Assembly (NCBI GenBank): GCA_004026145.2
Contig: CP034980.1
Span: 4,434,280-4,498,279, forward strand
Source: Takifugu bimaculatus
Taxonomy: Eukaryota; Chordata; Actinopteri; Tetraodontiformes; Tetraodontidae
Length of the DNA stretch: 64,000 nucleotides
Reading direction: 5' to 3'
In this document: positions 12,411-22,689 of the stretch, one piece after another
How positions within the stretch are numbered: the stretch's first letter is position 1
Layout of the letters: every line of letters begins with the position of its first letter
Program-made: the position numbers and the translations under genes
The notes under the pieces: model-generated
The model's database searches: none
What the model was told of the DNA's origin: nothing
What the model saw: the letters and a program-made list of their open reading frames with translations, nothing else

Positions 12411-15271
12411 CTTTTGCTTTTACTGTCGCTCTCGCCTGCTGCTTCTTGCACCAGCCAAACAGCTTGGAAGAGACAACAGTGGTATTTATTTGTTTGCTCT
12501 TTGTTGGCAGAGGGTGCTGAGATGTCCAGACCATTAATGGGTGCTTCCAGGATCCCACCAAGCGGGCAGAAATGATCCTGGAAATGAAACACATGGCAGA
12601 ATGTGAAGTAGCTCCTGCACCGGGGTCTCAAACACGTACTGTTGTGAGTTAGAGCGTCTCAATTGGCCTAATTATGGGAAATGAATCCAAGTTATCTTTG
12701 TGAAAACTGAAATTATTGATGATAGTCTTGTGTCAGATCCTTTGATCATTTGAGATCCCAGCAAGAAACTTTGAAACGGGAGACTTGCTTCAGATGCACA
12801 CAGTCTTAGTCTTTAAGTGTTAAACTCCGCCTGTTAACACGGATATTAGATAAGCTAATTAATGGACTCATCTGATATTTTTTGGTTAACATTTGTTATC
12901 ACAAAGCGGTATTAAAGTGGTCCAAATACCCTCTTTCCAAATAAGATCCTCTCAAAAACATACACCATCACGCTGCCGCCAGGGTGTCCAGACTCCTATT
13001 TCAGGCCAGATTTTGTGCGATGTGACAGTGGTGCCCGTCTTTTTAAAAGCGACAAACAAGGAGGCGGCGCAGCCGTGATGGCTACGGGACAAAAAGGGGA
13101 GAATTATGGAGTCGTGAGGTGGACAGTTAGAGCTGCCTGGTCAAACACCCTGATGTCAGGGTGTGCAGAAAACACCGATGGCTGATGGCCATGCCTCAGC
13201 TTGGCCTGGCCCAATATTGACACAGCTGTGTCTGGCCTGCTCCACATGATTGCTGGTCAACCAGCACACCCACTAGAACAACATGCCGCCACCGACAGCA
13301 CGCCAAAGGTCGTCTCCGTGAACTGACGCTCGTATGTGAGGCAACACAGTAGAGGTAAACGCACCATCTAGTATAATGAGTCTTTACCCAGAAAGACGTG
13401 TTTTCCACGTGCTCTAAAGTAGCTGAACGACGAGTCAAAAACTTGTGACAGAGTTCACAGTTGCTCATATTTTACATGCAGTATAATTGAATTACAGTTT
13501 AATTATGTAATCAAGGAGAAGGAAGCTGCCGTTTAAGGAGGAAAGATTACAGAGGATTAGGATCAGAGGTGGGTGGCGAGGCTCGTCATCAGACTGCTCA
13601 TGTTTCTGTGTTAACGTTTCCTCTGAGTGATGAACCGAACGCTGCAAATGCTCTTAAAAAAAAGCCAGGGATAAAACACGGAGACCTAATAAAGCAACAC
13701 CCGGGCGCTGAAGTGCGTATCGGTGAGACTGCAGAGCAATCACAGCAGGTGATGGCAGCCATTCTAAATAATGCTCGTCAGATAATGGTGCAGGATTCAG
13801 GCTTGTGCTGCTCTGCATGGAGAACAATGCTCCCTGAGAAAGAGAGAGCAGCAACAAATCAGACACGCGGAAGGCTGAAAAACACCCCAGAAAGACAGGA
13901 AAGTAAACTCTAGTTCCATAAACATCAAATACCCAGCGTTAGGAGGCAACAATGCCTTACGCTGTCTGTCTAAATGCAGAATACGAGATAACCGCAGCAG
14001 AACACAGGATGTGTTTAATTTATTCACCAGAATAGGAGAAGAGATCCTTCCAGAGGTGAGTGTAGGCTGGAACCACCTGGAGCTATATGCTGTTTCAAGG
14101 TTCTCCCACTGAACACAGTTCTGGGAAGAACATTACATCATCCTGCACATCACATCCCCGTATTAACTGACTCATTCGGTACAATTTGGCTCCGAGTTCT
14201 CTGCGTTGTGGAGATAAAGTGAGTGGTACCTTCCTTCAGTGCACCGCTGCCGTTCTGACTGATACTCAGTCCTGTGGGGGTTCTGGCAGCGTCTCCTAAG
14301 TAAAACAAGGGAAGGCGCTTGTGGTTTTTGTTTTATTCCAGCAGCGCCCCAGAGAAGCTGTAGGGGAGACGTCTTTACATGATGGACATCGTTTCTTCAC
14401 TTCATAAGGACTCTTTGATTATTTTACGTTTGAAAAAAGTATCATTTCTTTTAAAGAATTCATAATTTCATAGCTGATTTTTGGGAGGGGGTTGTTTTAG
14501 CAGATGTAGCTGCAGACAGAACTGTTCTGATCAGAAACTTAGCCATCACATGGGTGCTAAATGGTTCCTTTCTCTAACACTTAGAGATCGGCTTTCTATA
14601 TGACTGTGGTTTGGAGAAACTGAGAGAAATCTATTTTTCCTTAAAGTTCAAGCATTGCTTTCCAGCAAAATCCTTTATTTCCATGCTTAATGGGTGTGAT
14701 TAAACGCTATAGCTATCAGAGTGTGGACATTATCTGAGCTGTACATCCCATTTTCCCTCAGACAGTGTTTCATTGACAGTCTGACACATGTCACCCACCC
14801 AGCTGTCTGGTTTGGTGTGGTGGTCCTACTGTATATTTAAAAGAGACATCTTCCTTATTCCCAAGTCTTTGATTTGTCCCATCCATAGCCAAGGAACCTT
14901 TAAATTTTGATGGAGCCGTTAGAGAAAAAGATTTGTCACGCCCACAGCCAACGCTCTGTGAGGAATGTTTATTGTCAGAGCAAATATCCTGCAGGGGCTG
15001 AACTCATGCATTTACAGTAATGTAAGAGCCCCTCTTTAATATTTTAACAAGCTAAAGTACATATATTTTTCCGTGATGGATCCAGAGCTTTATATGAGTA
15101 AACACACTGAAGCAGAGCTCTCAGGGATCCCAGTTGCTGCCGTTGCCTTTGCTAGCGCTCAGATGTTTAGCCTCACCAATGAACTTCCAACCGAGGACCG
15201 AGCAGGTTGAATCAGTTTCATCAAGCGGGAGATCTGCAAACACGCAGCCTTTGACTCCGACGGATCTGTTG
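12411..15271. other. no gene recognised
   Basis: Unique sequence with overlapping frames of up to about 114 codons (13569-13913, plus) and no recognisable domain. A short palindrome at 13146 is listed separately. Confidence 0.5.
13146..13163. repeat. short perfect palindrome
   Basis: CACCCTGA, a two-base centre, then TCAGGGTG: an 8-bp perfect inverted repeat. It is too small and isolated to call a terminator or transposon end. Confidence 0.8.
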
Positions 15272-15291
15272 CCCCCCCCCCCCCCCCCCCC
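15272..15291. repeat. C homopolymer (20)
   Basis: Twenty consecutive C. Reading frames across it encode polyproline or polyglycine and are artefacts. Confidence 0.95.
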
Positions 15292-15710
15292 ACAGCACAA
15301 CTTTCCAAACTTGCTGAGTTCAGTCTGAGCAAAACTTCAGCGGCGTAGCTTCCGTTAATGGTCACTCGTGGGTTCCCCGGGTCCGCCTGACTCATCGTAC
15401 GTTATTGTGTACCTTCACACGAGCCCTGAATGTGTTTCCTGCAGAGTTCAGCTCTACACAACAATGGCTGATTTCCTGCGCGATGTGCAGATTTTAGGAT
15501 CTTGAGGGCAATCAAAGTCGAACATCAAATACGAATGAGCTCTTTATGGAGCCATATTCATTTACAGTCTGGCGCTCTGGTTTGTTTAATACCCTCTGTC
15601 TCCGTCGTTGTCTTAACCACGCTCTCCAAATCTGTGTAAAGGTTACGAGAACGGGAAGCGCCGCTGCACGATGCCTTTTATCACTTCATCAATCTGCGAT
15701 TATCTCTGTG

Positions 15711-15729
15711 TGTACATACAGTATGTACA
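15711..15729. repeat. short perfect palindrome
   Basis: TGTACATAC, one central base, then GTATGTACA. Flanking CATAC repeats suggest simple-sequence origin. Confidence 0.8.
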
Positions 15730-16538
15730 TACATGGAAACAATGTGTAAAAGCCTCCAAATGAGCGTTATGGTGAGCCTCCATCAGCTTCAGTGGCAGAG
15801 AGCCTGAATGAAACTAGTTGTTAAGGTTCAGAGACGCCTTCATCCATCCAGCGTGAGCAGATTTGGGCAAATATTTGTCATGTCCTCTGTTGGCCAAGCA
15901 CTCCACGTATTAGCTGTAGGTCACAATCATCTCCTTTATAGATCTGATTCAATATTTATGTCTTATTGCCATTTCGACTGGCTGTAATCAGCGGATATTA
16001 AAATATCGGTGGTGCGATATTGTCCCTCAACACACCTGAGGGCAGTTTTAACAAAACAATAACTCACTAAATGAACACACCAACCTCTGCGTGTCAGTCC
16101 AACTCTACCTCTGTGGTGTCTCAGGCAGAATGTTTGAACGTTCGGATCCTCACTGAGCCCGTTTGCGCTGCACCACTCAGCCAAAGAGATGAAATGACTT
16201 GTATTAATCTATCAGCCGGATAAATGCAGAGCTACCTGGATGCTCCCACTGTTCAGCCATTAATCACAATATGAACTACCCTACTGCTATGGCGCGGTCT
16301 CTTGGGAAAAACAGCATCTTTTGCCAGAATAAATCGACCGTTTCATTTGCTTGTATTTCCCTGCAGTCGTGTTTTTAAATTTGAACCAGTGTGAGACGCC
16401 CGCATCCGTCTGCTGCAGAGAAAATCTTGGGTTGCGTCCCATCCTGAAGACTGACAAATCCAGACTGACCTTATTCAATGTCAGAGCGTTTGGCTGCATG
16501 TTTGAGAGTGTGCTGCCACCTAACTTAAAAAAAAAGAT

Positions 16539-16555
16539 GGGGGGGAGGGGAGGGG
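16539..16555 (+). other. possible G-quadruplex
   Basis: G tracts of 7, 4 and 4 are separated by single A bases. The first tract can supply two runs of three, so a four-run quadruplex with one-base loops is possible. No gene context is visible. Confidence 0.4.
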
Positions 16556-16679
16556 ATTGTTTGATGATACGAGGCAGGAGCTGGGATTGGAAATGTTCCT
16601 GCAGCAGCGGCGGCTGAATCTGCCCCTGATCTCTGATGCTGACAGAGGCGAGTGGAGAGCCACGGCCTCAGCAAAGGCT

Positions 16680-16775
16680 TTGATTGTCCTCAATCAATAA
16701 TCAGGGGGCCCGCTTTTGTCAATTATCTGTAATTTGTCCCTGTTTGACAGCTTGTAATCCCATTTGATCCAACAC
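16680..16775. promoter_or_regulatory. candidate conserved non-coding element
   Basis: Contains CAATCAATAATCA, TGTCAATTATCTG and TGTTTGACAGCTTG within about 90 bases. These resemble PBX/HOX-type, homeodomain-type and MEIS/TGIF-type (TGACAG) sites. The block is non-repetitive and non-coding. Function and conservation are inferred, not seen. Confidence 0.22.
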
Positions 16776-18469
16776 GGTGCTGAGCCTCGTAAAGAAAGGC
16801 AAATCCAGACTTAGCGACTCCTCTATAAGGCGGGAACTCAACACTATCCTCAGCGAATTTTCCATTTATAGGATTTATTTTCTAGATCCCAAAACAGAGA
16901 GTTTGCCGTTTTGCTGAACCCAAGGAGATCAAAAGGTAGAGCCGGGGTGTCAAATGGGCGCTAAGCCGTTCAGTATGCATCACCTCAGCTGATAGAACGC
17001 GATGTAAATCTGGTGGGACGTTAAGACTGTGAGAAAAGGAATTAAAGCATCAGATGATGGATCCCTGAGCGAGGGTTAAAGGGGATAAAAGCTCCCGGCT
17101 GCATGGATACCGAGCTGATGCAGATGCCTGCGTCAACGCAAGCATTGGATTACAAATATAGATCAGGACTGTCGCGCAGGGCCTATTCCCGGGGCTGCCT
17201 GCAGGTTTCCGAGAAGCTCATTTGAAACTAATGGAAGGCATGTTCTAGCGGAGATGCACGCATTTTCTTCACGGCCGCCAAAGACAAATGGATGCGTGAT
17301 AGAGATATTCAGGAAATGTGTTCCGCTAGCATGAAGCTCCGGTGCGCTCATCGCACGGATCGCAGTCAAAATGGTGCTGATCAAGAGAGCCTGGGGAGAT
17401 AATAGCTCACTTACATAAATCATTAAATGCTTTAAATGGATCGCCTACTGGGTTAAAATATAAAAGAGTAAATTGGCTCAAAAGATTTACACTCGTTGCA
17501 CAGGAAGAAGTCGTTAAAGTTTGGCTATGTGCATAAATAGAAACTCGGAACGTTCAATAAAATCCTTTTACTGTCTACATTCCTGTACACCAGTCTGTAA
17601 CCTGTAACCAGTGAGTCGACACAGTTACCTTGGTGACGACACGAGCTAACATGTACGTTGGAATTGCATCATCTCACCTCATCTCTAGTTCCTTCGACAG
17701 GAAGTAGAGCCCCAATGTTAAAGACGACAGATGGAAAATTCTGCATAAATGTTGAGCCTGATGAAGCACAAATGTTCCCATTTGTGTTTAATTCTTTGTA
17801 ATTCTGTTCTATTAAAAACATTCTGTTGCAGCCGAGACTGACATCTGCTTATTATTACGTTTGTTTAGGCCCACTCCTTTCAGAAGTTTGTCAAACGGAT
17901 AAAACGGGACAACTGTGGGAAAATGAATCACTCTTGCAGTTTGACAGGACTTATTGTAATTGCAATAATCTAACGTGCAACTTCAAAATGGCAACAAAAA
18001 AAAAAGGCCGATAAAAAAGAAAACAGTTTCAAATTCTGCTCCTGACAGCTGAAATTAACCAGGAAATCTATTTTTCTTTTCAAATTTAACGATTTCATCT
18101 CAACCCGAATCAAAGCGGACGTCCCGGAACAGACAGAATGACTGATGTGCGTCTCGCTGCTTCTTTTCATCTACGTGCGCCCTGTTTACATTCTATACCG
18201 GATTAATTTACAAGACACATTTGAGGCAACGCACGTCATTGTTTATGTATAAGCTTGTGAAGCTACATGTAAGAGCTGCCTGTGCTTCCCAGGAGTGGAA
18301 GTAATTACCAGAGCTGGGAATGTTGTGAGCTCCTTCTATATTTAATATGCCCCCCCCCCTTCGTCTGCCTCTGCCTCACAACAGAAATGACACACGTCCT
18401 TTTTGTCGTGGTAAAACGGGATACTTGCTGAATCATTTTCGACCCCAGACGATAACATCTTATTAAAAG

Positions 18470-18880
18470 AGCCATGGCGAGGCCTGCTTTACTCAGCTGT
18501 CCGGGCGGATCACGCCACACTCGCCGCCCAGCTTCCCTTAACGATGTTGCTCGTGCTGACCTATATGCAAACATTCGGTGGCGTCTCTGCGCTTCCTTTT
18601 ACGCGCCCGCATGCGTGTTTTCATACGTGCTGCCTGTCAGGTATTTGATGAGTAGATGGTACCAGAGGGGATCACAAGTGCTCTCTGAAAATGTCGGCGC
18701 GCGTAGCAACAGCCTCGCTGCCAGTTCCTCGGTCTCTCACTCGGAGTCAATAACCTTCTCGGTGCGTTGAAGAAAAATCAATTTATGCGAGGCATGGCGG
18801 CGTTTTGAATTCTAGACGCACCGAGCGCCGCCGCGGAAACGTCTCCTGGTGATTCAAGACGGCTTCCGCGTGTGAAAATT
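18470..18880. promoter_or_regulatory. CpG-rich block
   Basis: By hand count about 22 CpG dinucleotides fall between 18690 and 18880, far above the surrounding sequence. The block includes GTCGGCGCGCG, CATGGCGGCG (YY1-like) and GAGCGCCGCCGCGG. It could be an unmethylated CpG island or promoter, but no gene start, TATA box or exon can be tied to it. Confidence 0.35.
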
Positions 18881-19955
18881 GCTCATCATCCAGCAGCCGG
18901 AGAGTGAAGGATGCAAAGGAAACAAGTCAAGGTGGAATCCAGCTTTTTCAGCACGCTGGCGTGTGGAAGCGACCCCCCCCCCCCCTCGCCTCCTCCTGGG
19001 TGTGGGACATGAAAAAGGCCAGGAGATGAAAAAAGGACAAGCCTATCAAGAAGTCTCTCTGCTTTCTCTACAGTCGTGTCAATATGGGGATAAGTGACTG
19101 TTCAATATTCTCCACCGAGTGCTAAAATGATGAGGGGGGGGGGGTGATGTAAGAGTTACAACTGCTGCAGTGTAGGGGAGAGACGGGAGGAGTAGAGGAG
19201 GCAAGGACGAGGAGAAAGATGGATCTGGAGACACGAGGGAGAGAAAATATTTAGCAGACAATGTAGGGAAAGCTGTTTACACGACTGCTGCACTTTAATT
19301 TGCTCCTAATGCACTCCCATCTACAGCCTGATCAATTATTCACACAAATGTCTGCTTCTTAGACTCCAGGCTGCTATTTAGCGGGATGAAATAAATCCAA
19401 ACATTAATCACCTCTGGTTGAATTCATCCTGTTCAGGTGGCTTTGTGATGTTCTCAGACTTATCAGGCACGCTCTGCCCACACTGCTTATGCGGAGCATC
19501 AAATCACGCTCGGCGCTCAATGACTTTTTTAATATCCACACCTTCTCCCGGGAAGACTCCCACACGTTTATTCAGCTTCATGTCAGGATGAAGACGTGTT
19601 GCGTAAGACGGGCTTAGCGGCTGTCTGACAAAGTGCGGGCTTTTGCAACAATCTCATTAAAAGAACACATTCTTCAGGGTTGCGACACGCACTGATGCAG
19701 ATGTCATGAAAGAGAGCAAAGGAAAATAGAAAGAGTGTGATTTTCTTCATTTGCATCATGTGGGGCACAGCTTGCACTCGGGTGAGAAGCTCATTTTCAG
19801 GGAGTATTGTTTCAGTAAAGAGCCTCCACGCACTTTTCAGAAAGATGTGGGAATGTGAAAATAGACTGCAGACACAAGAAAGACTAACAAGACACCAGGA
19901 AATCATTTCTATGCTCCACAACATTCAATCTTTGCTTGTGATGCAGAACAGTGGA
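18881..19955. other. no gene recognised; homopolymer runs
   Basis: Contains a C run near 18973-18986 and a run of 11 G at 19134-19144. Frames such as 19583-19924 (minus, 113 codons) have no recognisable domain. Confidence 0.5.
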
Positions 19956-20125
19956 GCGCAGATACTAACACAGCTGAGATGCTAACATAGTGCAGATGGT
20001 AACACTGGGAAGATGCTAATACAGCTCAGATGCCACCACAGCTCAGATGCTAACACAGCTTATATGCTAACATAGCGCAGATGCCAACACTGGGAAGATG
20101 CTAATACAGCTCAGATGCTAACAGA
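19956..20125. repeat. 17-bp minisatellite, ten copies, 85-bp higher-order period
   Basis: Ten consecutive 17-base units of the form GCTCAGATGCTAACACA fill exactly 170 bases with no spacers. Units vary at a few positions. Unit 1 resembles unit 6, unit 2 resembles 7, 3 resembles 8, 4 is identical to 9 (GGGAAGATGCTAATACA), and 5 resembles 10. The array is therefore best described as two copies of an 85-base five-unit block. Neither 17 nor 85 is a multiple of three, so it is not a coding repeat. Confidence 0.93.
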
Positions 20126-20693
20126 GGTCAGTCTGTTATGCCTGCAGAGACCCCTAAAGACATTTGTCAGGTCCCAGTGTGTCTGTGTCAAGTGTGTGTT
20201 TAAATGGATCAAACTTGCCCTTTGACCTCGCAGACTTCGCTTGTCATCCCGACTCAATAAAACCCGAAACCATGTGAGGGTGGAGTCTCGCTTATTTCCA
20301 TGGTGAAGCTTCACAGACGTAGCTGCAGAGATAGCAATTGTGACGCAGACTCCCTGACCCTTTACTCATCTCCGCAGGCTGACTTCAGATGCTATCACCG
20401 TCCTTATCTGGATTAGTGCAATAAAGAGATTAATTAAAGGATAATTTGGATTTTTTTTTTGTTGCCTGTTTTTTGATGGCCTGGGATTTCACAAGGTGGT
20501 AAAAGTTTCCTGAAAGAATTAAAGAGCACCAGCTGCTGGTGTTAAATCAATTAAAACCTGGTTTAACCAACCGAAATGAGGCCCGATCTCAGTCTCGGGG
20601 AATCCATCTGCTCAGAATGGATCCTCCATCGGTCCAAATAAACAAATGATTATCATGAGTTATTAACGCTGCTAAAAGTTTAAAAGGTAGTCA
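20126..20693. other. no gene recognised
   Basis: Unique sequence. A short AT-rich patch (GATTAATTAAAGGATAATTTGG, split around 20429-20450) resembles homeodomain sites. Confidence 0.5.
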
Positions 20694-20738
20694 TTTTTTT
20701 TTTTTTTTCATTTCAGAAGCAGCCCTGTGTGTGTGTGA

Positions 20739-20783
<45 letters not shown>
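20694..20783. repeat. T run followed by (TG)n microsatellite
   Basis: A run of 15 T (20694-20708), then a TG microsatellite from 20726 to 20783 with one GAATA-type interruption. Confidence 0.95.
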
Positions 20784-20785
<2 letters not shown>

Positions 20786-21204
20786 CCTAATGTTCAGTTT
20801 GGCTCTGAGAGTGTGTGTATTTATGTAATTGGGAACTTGTGTTGTAACTACAGTAAACACAACAACATGTTTGCTCCATATGCGCCATTTTCCAATTATA
20901 TCATTAGAGTGTGCATTATGTGAGAGTGCTTCCTGCGACGCGCTTTTATTCAGAACGGCACGCTGGCTGCTGCACGGGAGACGGAGGGCCATTCAACCCG
21001 GGAAACCTGGAGACGCTGCGGACGCCTTTAATGTAAACAAACAAGTCTGAGTTCAGAAACAGAACGAGCTGGAGTTAAAGGTCAAAGGCTTGAATCTGAA
21101 ATGAAAACAAGTCCAGGCTCTGATCCAAAATCACCAGCTTTGCCAAAGAATTAAGCCCGATGTGAACTGGCGGCAATGCCAGAAAAGCTGTTTCCACATC
21201 AGCC
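20784..21204. other. no gene recognised
   Basis: Unique sequence leading into the CpG-rich block. No motif stands out. Confidence 0.5.
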
Positions 21205-21700
21205 TCTTGATGCGAGCCAACGCGTGCACATACGACAGAATAAAGGAAGCAACGGACGGCGTCCAGATAGGGAGCAGAAGATGGAAGCGGGGGTGGGGTG
21301 GCTGACAGTGTGCACGTATAATCCTGAACTTATTAAACTCAGGGGTGTGCTGCTGGCTTTTATGTTAATAACGTGCACCAGCACATGGCGGGCGTACGGG
21401 TTGTGGATCCTCACTTCATTAAATGAGGTCATCCGCTGCACCAGCAGCCTGAATCCACACGGACGCCGGGGAAATCTGCATCGCGCTGATGCTGCGCCAC
21501 GTTCGCGCAGCGGCCTCGTTGGACGGACGGCGTGCGCCGCGCTAAGCAGCGGCACGCGGCCCCCACCTGGACTCGAGAGCCGCAGCCTCCGCGCCGGCCG
21601 TGACGGCTCCATCTGGGGCCTCTCGTTTTAATCAGCGGCGACTCTGGGAAACCAAGGACTCGCTGAGCATCTTTGCTCATCGCGCGACTCCGACTGTCCA
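21205..21700. promoter_or_regulatory. CpG-rich block, island-like
   Basis: By hand count about 29 CpG dinucleotides lie in the roughly 190 bases from 21461 to 21650, with a looser set upstream. A GC-box/KLF-like GCGGGGGTGGGGTGGC lies at about 21287-21302. A hairpin can form at 21530-21557 from GCGTGC and GCACGC arms extended by CCGC/GCGG. Long open frames occur on both strands here (151 codons plus, 137 minus), as expected where GC-rich DNA is poor in stop codons. Neither resembles a known protein. A promoter-type CpG island is plausible, but no downstream gene is seen. Confidence 0.4.
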
Positions 21701-22104
21701 GAAGGACAGATGCCCACAGCCACCACCACCGTCCCGGTTCACTGGCTCTTTCACTTCATCATAATATTTGTCTCATCAAATCACATCATCGCTGTTTCCC
21801 CTCCTGATGTAGCAGTTTGTCACTGCAGTTTCAACTGACTGCTTCAGAAAATGCCCCAAATCCGCCGTATGTTTACTTTCTACTCCTAACGAGATCAATT
21901 TATCAGAGGGAAAAGGCTGGAAAAAGAAGGGTTCTTTTTCATTCGGACTTCTTTCTTGTAGAGTAATGAATTGTGCATGTTGCATTTATGTCCTGCGTGT
22001 ACCTCGTTTGACCCAAACAAGCTCTAAAAGGCTGCAGCCTAAACATACCAGGAAGGAGTCGTTAAACTCTGACGCATAAATCAGACTGCTGTTTAGGGGT
22101 TTAC
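21701..22104. other. no gene recognised
   Basis: Unique sequence between the CpG-rich block and the CA-linked repeats. Confidence 0.5.
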
Positions 22105-22354
22105 TGCACACACACCCTTGTACTTCTATCATTGTGAGGACTTTTATATACAGTATATAATGCATTACACAGCGCTCTATTGTAACCCCAAGCATCCCAA
22201 CTACCCTCCTGACCTTTGACCCTAGCCCTAGTCTCAACCACAAAACCATGGCCTGACTCTCAAATGGGCCTTTGGAGTTGTGAGGACCATGCAAAATGTC
22301 CTCCCTAGGCTAGAAAAATGCATATTTTGGTGCTCAAAATGTAGCAAGTACAAG
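22105..22354. mobile_element. CA-linked teleost interspersed repeat, copy A
   Basis: Starts after a short CA run and ends in one. It contains landmarks shared with copies B and C: CATCCCAACTA, ACAAAACCATGGC, TTTGGAGTTGTGAGGACC, CAAAATGTCCTC and GTGCTCAAAATGTAGCAAGT. I recognise this arrangement from many teleost introns and intergenic regions, where units occur singly or in tandem, joined by CA microsatellites. I do not know a reliable family name. Confidence 0.6.
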
Positions 22355-22372
22355 AACACACACACACACTCA
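22355..22372. repeat. short (AC)n separating two repeat copies
   Basis: Nine AC units joining copy A to copy B. Confidence 0.9.
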
Positions 22373-22593
22373 CATTTTTATCTTAATGGGGCCTCACAGT
22401 AGACATCATCTACTCAACCATCCCAACTAACTCCCTGACCCTCACATAAACCCACTACAAGCCCCAAGACCATGTCTTAACCCTCAAACAGTCGTTTGAA
22501 GTTGTGGGGCCCAGCAAAATGGCCCCATTAAGCAAATATGCCCCACTTTGCTAGTAGAGGATTTTGGTACTCAATATGTAGTAAATGTGAGGC
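22373..22593. mobile_element. CA-linked teleost interspersed repeat, copy B
   Basis: Carries the same ordered landmarks as copy A: CATCCCAACTAACTCCCTGA, AGACCATGTCTTAACCCTCA, TTTGAAGTTGTGGGGCCC, CAAAATGGCCCC and GGTACTCAATATGTAGTAAA. It ends at the long CA microsatellite. Copies A and B form a head-to-tail pair with an approximately 240-260-base period. Confidence 0.65.
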
Positions 22594-22629
22594 CACACAC
22601 ACACACACACACATGCGCACACACACACA

Positions 22630-22686
<57 letters not shown>
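22594..22686. repeat. long (CA)n microsatellite
   Basis: About 93 bases of CA units with TGCG and TC interruptions. Likely length-polymorphic. The apparent open frames through it encode only His-Thr or Val-Cys repeats. Confidence 0.97.

Positions 22687-22689
<3 letters not shown>

Larger units (their letters stand above)
15292..18469. other. no gene recognised
   Basis: Mostly unique sequence holding the palindrome, G-tract block and regulatory candidate listed separately. Open frames stay below 90 codons. Confidence 0.5.

Noticed and set aside
19956..20125. Possible CRISPR-like array
   Set aside because: Units are contiguous with no spacers and the surroundings are vertebrate-type DNA. It is a minisatellite.
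21176..21631. 151-codon plus-strand frame and 137-codon minus-strand frame
   Set aside because: They overlap in a GC-rich block where stop codons are rare. Neither resembles a protein I know.
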